64,000 nt of DNA from Pempheris klunzingeri (lineage: Eukaryota; Chordata; Actinopteri; Acropomatiformes; Pempheridae). Both the position numbers and the translations under genes were made by a program. Every line of letters begins with the position of its first letter. Position 1 is the stretch's first letter. The stretch covers positions 10,227,618 to 10,291,617 of the forward strand of contig NC_092013.1 of NCBI RefSeq assembly GCF_042242105.1. The letters run 5' to 3'. Below, piece by piece: positions 55,988 through 64,000 of the stretch. The notes beneath the pieces are model-generated. The model searched no databases. It saw only the letters and a list, made by a program, of their open reading frames with translations, and was not told the origin of the DNA.

Positions 55988-58900
55988 AGCACAAAAAACA
56001 GCCAAAGATGAAGACAGAGAAGATTATTTCATTCCACCCTGAAACTCATTGCATTAAATTATTCAGACAATTTAGGAAATTTGCCAAAATTGTAAGAAAA
56101 CGTGGCCAGAGGAAGCCATATTTCATCTTAAGTACTCGACCCTTGGTCGAGGCACTTTCTCGATTATAGTCTAACCTCAGTACATTATAAGATCGGCCCT
56201 TCAGTTTCTCGCTGTCTTAAGTATAAGCCTTGTGCTCTCACCACTGGCAGGACACGAGGCTCTATGTCATTCATCAGTTCACTCCTCTGCCTCACCAACA
56301 ATCTTTATTATGAAGCAAAATCAGGATATCAGACACCTCTCAGTTTACAGTTTCAACATTAATTTGTTCATTCTGTCCAAGGTCACAACAGGCTTTACTA
56401 GCAGGTCTTTACTAACTAGTCCAGCTGCCATTCTGTCATTCACTCAGTTTTCATACAGAGCTCTGCCATACTATATCTACTCAGACAGGGCATATGCATG
56501 CACACATGTATATGCACATGACTATCTCTAGAATGTGTGCCCTGTTTTCACAAAATAGCATTAAAAGAAATACAAACAAATGCAGAGGAAGTTAAAAAAA
56601 CCCATGTTCATACAGTGGACTTTCCCTAAAAAGCTTTAATGGTTCAAAAGTCTTTGTTCCTTATGATGTAATTATGTTTTGTGTAAAGCATTTAGTGCAT
56701 TCAGTTTAATTGTGTTGATGTTTGCCAACTGCAGAATATTACAGAAGCAGTTGTCCAATGTGTTCAGGTTTATTAAATGAAATACACATGGGGACACCTA
56801 ATAAGATGCACATCCACTATTTGATTTTTATTAAAAGACTAAAAAGCAGATTCTTTACATAAATCTTATTTTAATCAGTGTGACGCAGTTTAGCACAGTA
56901 GACTTTACATTTTCATTTTCAACATTGTATCTTTGCTATATCTTGAAGTTTGCTTAATTTGATTAACTACGATGACCTTGTTCTGTGTACGTGTGTGTTG
57001 ACGGAATATTTGACTACTTTATTTTTGTTTGCTTGCTCTTACCCCTGCTAGAGTCTCCCTGTGATCTGAGTGTGAGTTTGAGCTTGTGGTAATCCCTCCT
57101 CAGAGCTGAAGCTTTAACTCTGTGTGTATTAGACACTAAACACACTGACACAGGATCACAACAACATGGGGTGATGGGGGTTTTATATACTGTATTAGTT
57201 TCCTTTTACTGAGATAGAGATATAAGTCCAGAGACCAAAATAGTTTCCATGAAAGGTGATGACAGTGACAGTGTTGACAAGAATGAATGGAGGGATAAAC
57301 GCAGAGGAAAAGTCCCCTCTTCTCTATTCATGATTCTCAAACCGTATCTCCCACTCCAAAATAAAACCCCAAAAACGTTTTTACTCTCTCCATCGTCATC
57401 TAAATGCTGTCTTTCTTTTACCAAAAGGCAACATTCGAACATGTCGTCACAATCAGCGGTAGCGTGTGAAAGAACTGTGCTAAAGCTGGCTCATCTCCCT
57501 CAGTGCAGAGCAGTGACGAACGCAGTTTAGTAACTCTTGTGATTTTAATGATGAATATTTCAGACACGGAGGTTTGAGGTCTTTATTTATTTAAAAAAAT
57601 GGGTTTCTCCAGTCTGACGCAAAGACCTTGCTCCAGCCAGCGCTAAGAAGCAAGGTTTGTGGCTTGCATCACTGTTTTCTCAACCAGTACGAAGTAATCC
57701 ATAAATGTGCGTGTCCATGTATGTGCGTATAGCCACACACACACACACAAAAATCTCCCCACTCATCAATGTCCTTCAAAAGAATCACAGGTGCATGTGT
57801 CCCCGATAACATCATGACCTTTAAATCGAGGCGATGCAGTGAGGGATGAAAAGTATTGACATTTAAAACGGAGAAATGTGCCTGTCATGCTGTGTGTTTG
57901 ACAATCTGTCACATGTTTCATAAGTCTGTGAAGCCTGAAACTATTGCACAGAGCAAAACCAGCAATGGTAAGCAAAGAAGAGAAGGTCAAATAACTATGA
58001 AGGTTAGTTACAGTATGTATACCATCAACAGTCTGCCCCCTGAAGAATAAGCATTTTTTATTGTTTATTCAAATGCCTACAACAGCCTATGTTTAACATT
58101 AAATCTGACCCTAAGAGCTTGGGTGAATTATGACTCTCATCTGTAAAAAGTGAAGTTATGCTTGGGCTTGGGGTAAGTGATTTGGCAAGCAAAGAATGTG
58201 ACTTGGACAGGTTTTCCATTTATTACTCACAATTAACATCAACCGTCACTGCTCTTCCTAACCTTCAGCTGGGATCAGACTACATGATATCTGCCCAATA
58301 ATGGTCCAACCCAACAGACGAGGGTCGTCAGGAACAAAAACGACTGTCGGGCAGCGAGACAAGTTGCTTGTTTTAAGCGGAGTGGTTTGTCACAGTGGTA
58401 GACAACCAATGGAGCATCTGGGGTTCCTTAAGATGTCACAAAAAAAACAGTGATTTTAGCATCTCACTTCTCGTCTGACAACTTCTACAACGTGTCCTAT
58501 GACCCATAAGGGCATAAAATGCTTCTCCGTGCACAACTGCAAAGATGTCGAAGTGCAAGAGGGATAATATTGGTGCTGTCAGATGGCACTGGGAATCCAT
58601 GGCCGCTGCTTTTTGAATAATGAACAATAAGCACGTTGTGCACGTTTGTGAAAGCAAGCTATAATTGGTCTGGGTACATTCAGGCTACATCATGAAGTCT
58701 ACTGTCACTCTTGGCCATGTCATGCTATCATCAAAGTGAGAAACAGGAATGTCAACACAGAATTTCACATCAGTTCATCCAACGGTTTTTGAGAGATTTT
58801 CCTCAAAAGCACAAAAGCAACCTGTGGTGGCAGTAGAGCGTAAATCGTGAAATCACAGAGTAGAATTTGATTTTGAGATATTTCACAGGATAAGTGAAAA

Positions 58901-61900
58901 TGCCATCATTGCCATCCGTTGAGGCTTGTCACTAGCATGGCTAAAAATCTTATACGTTCTGATTCCAGCATTAACCAACTAGGTTTTGTACCGAAACCGA
59001 ATCAAATCTTAACCATAGCATTGACAGATCAGCAAACAATCACATTACTCATTTTTGTAACAGTCCAACAGAACTGTATGCAATTGTTTCTGAAGGGAAA
59101 CTATGTTGATTTGCCGACATGGGTGTCGGATCAGAAAATGTTCAGATAGCTGCTTTGGAGGGCAATGACAAAGCATATTTGTCATCTAGTTTATAGGACT
59201 CGGAGGACTATAATTACAAAAGTAGAAGGTCTTGAAACCTGCAACATATAACTAATTTACTAGTTCGGAGGATCAAGTGGCAAGACGGCACGCAGGCTGA
59301 TCATAAAGTCTATTTGTTGTTTGTTGTTTATTGTCCTGAAGTTATGCAGACCGCAGCTGAGCCGCCTGCCCAACGCTTACCCTGCATAACCCTTGCGTGT
59401 TGCTTTAAGACAAAGCTATAGCATGAAACCACACTCTGTCCTTCAGACTCCAAACTGCTCCCGAAATACAGCCTGTAATTTCTGCATCTGTGGAACAAAA
59501 CAATATGCTAGATGTAGTTCAGCTGCATACATCCTTCTCTAGTTCTATTTAGATTTTTCTGTTTACTGAAGATCATGTATTCATTGCCTTTGTGTGTTCT
59601 CTGCTGTATAAAATCAGAAGGAGATGCACCTGGCTTCTGTATGTCTGCGGCCACTGTTGTGTACACGTGTTTACCCTTTTGTAGGTGCCTTTGTGCGCTT
59701 GCTTGTGTACTTTACACGCTCAGGTTTCTGTTGGCCAGTATCTGCAGTGTGTTCTTCCAGCTCCCAGCAGGTGTGTAAATGGTTTGACAAACAGAATAAT
59801 AATGTGGGCCAGGGCTGCAGGTCATGTTGACATGGTGGATCTCTTAATGGGCCTTACTTTACTCTGCATGGTTTCATAGCGGTAGCACTCCCTGTTTGTC
59901 TCAAACTGTGCTACATCATGACCGCAGTGTAATGACAAAGAAAGTTGGTGTCAGGTTCAAGATGTTCCAACACCTCCCTAAAGAGCTGAAACCTGTGAAG
60001 AGCTACAGATGTTATTGAGTCTCTTTATGGAACAAAACTCTGCTAAAACTCGCTATAACTGTTTCATAAATTCACTGTTAAAATCAAATCATTACTGTCT
60101 ATCATCCTTTTTTGTGACTTACGGGGTAGGTCCAATATTTATGAACTTAGGTGTTAGCCTTTATATTTTTGTCTGTTGTAACCATTGCTTATAACATTTT
60201 ACTCACCAACTTTGTATATTTTTGAATTTGTATATTTAGGAAACAAGCAAGAGCGATGTTTTTTGAGGCAAGAAAAGCCAGATCCTGCAGCTTCCCTAAA
60301 AACTTCACTTACAGAAACACCTGTCTCTGAGGGTGTTTAAACACAACAGGAGGCACCATTTAGCTTTGTATAGCCTAGAAATATTTAAAGTAATGGAAAT
60401 TAGTAAGAACAGGGTGTTGACAGACGCAATGTCTCTCTCTGCTGTTTGAACTGCAGCAAAGATGCATCAGCATCAGTTGAAAAAAGTTAAAAGATATAAT
60501 CCGCTGTACGTCCATGCCGCCTAAGTATTTTGTGAGACAACTTGGGTTAAAATCAGCACTTTCTTTAGTCCTTTTTTGTTTGGGGAGCTTCGTTGTCATT
60601 CTAATTATTATAAACACCTTGTTAGAATTACAGAACCTGAACCACTTCCATATGCAAAATTTGTTGCTCTAAAAAGTCACTTGATTTCCTCCTTTCTTCC
60701 TATCGTAATTACTAAGGCCTCTAGAGGGCTCTGTCATTTGAATGTAAACTGATGTCATTTTGGGGAGGACAGTTTCAAAATGTTTCAACTAAAGCAAAAA
60801 ATGTGCACTCATCCCAAGGCTTTGTGAGCGAGCTCAATAAGTGTACAGAGATGGGAGGAAAAAGGAGAGAATCTTGAAGAAAATAGCAGAAAGAAAAGGA
60901 GTTCCTGGTGTGTTTTGAGATCAGTCAGAATCTGAACTAAACACAACACACATACACACACATGGTCAGAGTGCATATGTTGTCAACTTGTTACAACTAA
61001 TGTCTTCAGGTAGCACATGGTGAAAATAAACTCAGACTGGCAGTCAAAATAAAGTGAATAATGCAAGGTAAAATTTCCCTTCTGTTACATAAGTCCAAAG
61101 AAAGCTTCTGGAAACCCAGAACTATCACTGCTTTTGTTCCCACTTACCCCATGCTGAAAAAAGCGAAAATATTTGTTGAAAACCAACTTCAGCTCGTCTC
61201 ATATGATGCAAACATTCAGTGCATGCACTAAAAAATGCTGCATTCTCACCCAGAACCAAACAAACAGCACACAACACAGAGTGCAGCACACACACATTAG
61301 AAATAGACCATACGTGACCTGTACTCAGAACTCCATGTCTCAGGATTTGTCTATATGCCTGAAACAAGGCATGACATGCAGACAACCTACGGGGAGGGCA
61401 ACAAAATAACCCAAAATTGCTCATGCGCATATGACATTTTGCATGTGACAGCCAAAGGTTAACCCTCACAAGCAGCTGTGCCGACTGGACTGCTTTCACC
61501 ACTTTAAAAATGGGACCATGAGATTTTTAACACGTGCCGTCCAGTGTGTCATATTCTGTTTCTTCAGTTAACAGAAGGCATCTCATCTGTACATTAACCT
61601 GCGGGTTAACATGGCTCTGTACCTCCTCTGGTCACCTTGGACTCACCTCAAAACATGCGGCTCCCTCCCCCTCCTTGATGCTTTCCTTCTCTTTCCACCC
61701 CATCTCCCCTCCGCGTCCAGACCTCTTTTCCTCGCTCAATCGACTCCATCCACTCAGCCCCGCTGCCATTATTTTCTACCAAACTCCTCTTTGCTCATCA
61801 TCTCCAGTTCCTTTCCAATCAGGGGATTTTTTTTTACTTCTTTACGTTTCATAATCCAACCCTACGGAACGAAGGACAGAATTCCTAATGAGAAATTGTT

Positions 61901-64000
61901 CGCAGGTAAAAGTCCAAACAAAGCAGTGTACTACCATTATTATATAATTGTTTTAATATTAATAAGGATAGCGTAGACTAGATACACACACGCACACACA
62001 CACACACACTAACACATACATTTCCAGTGAAAGAGGACTTCTGAGAGGTGGCATTTAAGCCTGGCCACTGGGGCGCAGAGCATCTATCATTAAAACAAAG
62101 TGCAGACTGAAATCAGCTGTGTTCTCCTTCACCAGCACTCAGCTCTCCTCTTCACCGTGTCCTTTTTCACCATCCAGATCTCACACAGACAAACACAACA
62201 TTAATCAGAGTTGAGCCTATAAGTTACCCCTTTCACAGAATCATTCATTCAGACTACAAAGGTTTGTGTGTGGTGTGTGTGTGTGTGTGTGTGTGTGTTG
62301 TCGCCTGTCCCTTGCTTATGTTGAAATAGCCGCCTTTGACTTGAGGGTAAGCTGAGCTGCAGTAAATTGGATTTCATGCTCAGTCCTTCACAGTAGCAGT
62401 ATGCGACACTAAGACAGAGCCATCTTCCCCCTGCAATCATGGCGAAGTTAGCACCCTGTTTCTTCAAAGGTTAGCCCCTCTGACGCCGTTGCATTACATT
62501 CACGTCACATGACAGAGACAGCTGAGGTAACAAATCATTTAAAGTGTTTATTTTGCAGGGAACTGGTTATAATGTTCTCTAATGTCAAAATACGGCAGCT
62601 CAGCAATCCTGCCACAAACCAACAAATAGCAGTCATAAATCATTTGAAGTGATGGATGAACATCAACATACTAATGGCCACCAAATGTTGGATCAACTGT
62701 TTTTCACACTGCCTCCTATATAAAACCTGGGGGAAAGACAAACAAGGACACAGTGGATCCTGTGGTTCTCGGGTTAACAGACCCACTGCCACCACAGAGT
62801 CGTCCCTCTCTGCTGCAGTGACAGCGGCGGGGTTTTGTCAGGGGAGGCTGGCTAATCTGCCACAGAAGCTCATTTCAAAGTCTTCTGTGCACAGCAGCCC
62901 ATTTAGATGCAGATGTGAGGCGGCTGGCATCGTGTGCCAAGCCTCTTGAGTGAAGAGCTGAGGGCCTGGAACTAAAGGTGGCTGCATTTCTTTCTTTTCT
63001 TTTTTTTTAAAATGTATTTCTCTTTTTTTGGGTAGGACCCTGCAGTGCTTCTGCCTCTCATCAAACTTCATTCTGTTAGACAGCATGTCATCCAGTCTCC
63101 TGTCGCCGTCCCTCCAGGTCCCATCACGGAGGCAGGCGGCGAATACAGAGAGGCTCCGGCTACGTCACTGACATTGACATTACCTCTGTGATCATTAAAC
63201 CTAAATTGGCTAAATGAATTGCCAATCTGAGAGGGCTTAGTCACAGCATATTGGTGTGTGCATGCCTCTGTGTGTACACGTCGAGGTTTGTGAAGCGACT
63301 GTGATGATAAGATTCTGTCTCTGGTTGTCTGTTTTTCTTTTTTTCCCACTCTGCGTCTCTTCATTTCTGTCCAACTACCTCTCTCTCACAATCTACACAA
63401 AAATTCAATAAGCTATTACACAGACATTGATCTTTTTCTCGCCCAAACATTTGCATTAGAAAAAAAGGCAGTAAGATGAGGGGCTGGGTGAGACAGCGCT
63501 GTCTGTTCATTTTAGTGGAGAGAAGGAGCAATAGACGGTGAGGCCTGGATTTATAGAGTTTGGCAGCACTTTAACACTTTAACGCTCCTCAGAATGTGTC
63601 CAATCAATGCGCTCCCTCCCTGCGTGGTCGCTGTTGAAGAGATGTGGCACTCACTTATCTGATGTCATTGTAAATCACTCAGGAGGAGGGTAGGTCAGGG
63701 GATGCTGCTGCCACACTCACACCACATCGAGCTGCTGTGGGATGGTGCAGAATGTGACCCTGAAAACACTGTGTGCCAACATTAAATACATCACTCCATT
63801 GTGAGTGTCTGCAAGTAACAGCAGACATGCTTTGACCTTTAAATTGTAATGTGGCGTAAAATGAGCTGCAGATTTACCAGAAGCGTGTCAGGAATATACT
63901 TCACTAAGCAAAGAGGAAACACAATGATGATACGTCTGAGCCAGCCCATAAAGCTGAAACATTACTGTCCCTCTATATGCTTTGTTAACCACATGTTTAA
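55512..64000. other. Noncoding stretch to the window end
   Basis: No coding exon was recognised on either strand. It contains (CA)n at about 55945-55985, a (CA)n near 61984-62009, and (GT)n at about 62265-62299. Blocks at 62740-62960, 63100-63260 and 63480-63720 have mixed composition unlike the AT-rich background (for example ATCATTAAACCTAAATTGGC near 63190). They are plausible conserved noncoding elements, by texture only. Confidence 0.4.
58265..58660. repeat. Possible dispersed repeat remnant
   Basis: CAGCTGGGATCAGACTACAT, GATATCTGCCCAATAATGGT, CCCAACAGACGAGGGTCGTC, GTCGGGCAGCGAGACAAG and GACAACCAATGGAGCATCTG resemble in order a fish repeat I associate with nonautonomous DNA transposons. 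No end repeats were confirmed. Confidence 0.35.

Overview
The window is teleost fish nuclear DNA. Genes are split by short GT-AG introns, there are many (CA)n, (GGA)n and (GATA)n microsatellites, and dispersed repeats of types common in perch-like fishes are present. No bacterial, viral or CRISPR content was seen.

Five protein-coding genes can be reconstructed exon by exon with continuous reading frames. (1) smarcc2, + strand, 7293-16771, 26 coding exons, 1053 aa: BAF170 scaffold of the BAF chromatin-remodelling complex. (2) myl6, - strand, 24603-20165, 6 coding exons, 151 aa: essential myosin light chain, with one GC-AG intron. (3) tsfm, - strand, 29433-25601, 6 exons, 309 aa: mitochondrial elongation factor Ts. 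(4) endou, + strand, 31536-35427, 9 exons, 396 aa: secreted poly(U)-specific endoribonuclease with two somatomedin-B domains. (5) neurod4, + strand, one coding exon 42336-43334, 332 aa, plus an upstream leader exon: proneural bHLH factor.

Layout: 1-7.1 kb has no recognised gene but holds a fold-back repeat, a palindrome cluster and a small inverted-repeat element just upstream of the GC-rich smarcc2 promoter. smarcc2 and myl6 are convergent, as I recall them being in human 12q13. tsfm lies behind myl6 on the same strand. tsfm and endou are divergent, separated by about 2 kb containing nested repeats. endou and neurod4 are co-oriented. From 44.2 to 64 kb no coding exon is recognisable. That stretch holds microsatellites, repeat remnants, possible conserved noncoding blocks and two possible first exons (ATG followed by a good splice donor, both phase 1) for a gene lying mostly beyond the window.

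The five genes do not form one pathway; the block looks like ordinary vertebrate synteny. I found no convincing new biological system. The most unusual sequence-level items are: the endou intron 3/exon 4 junction, where a (TG)n tract replaces the polypyrimidine tract and a (GGA)n coding repeat follows five bases later; the GC-AG intron in myl6; a possible polyglycine upstream ORF in the neurod4 leader; an unusual Cys in NeuroD4 helix 2; and several fold-back or nested repeats. Repeat-family statements rest on memory of common teleost repeats, not on a search.
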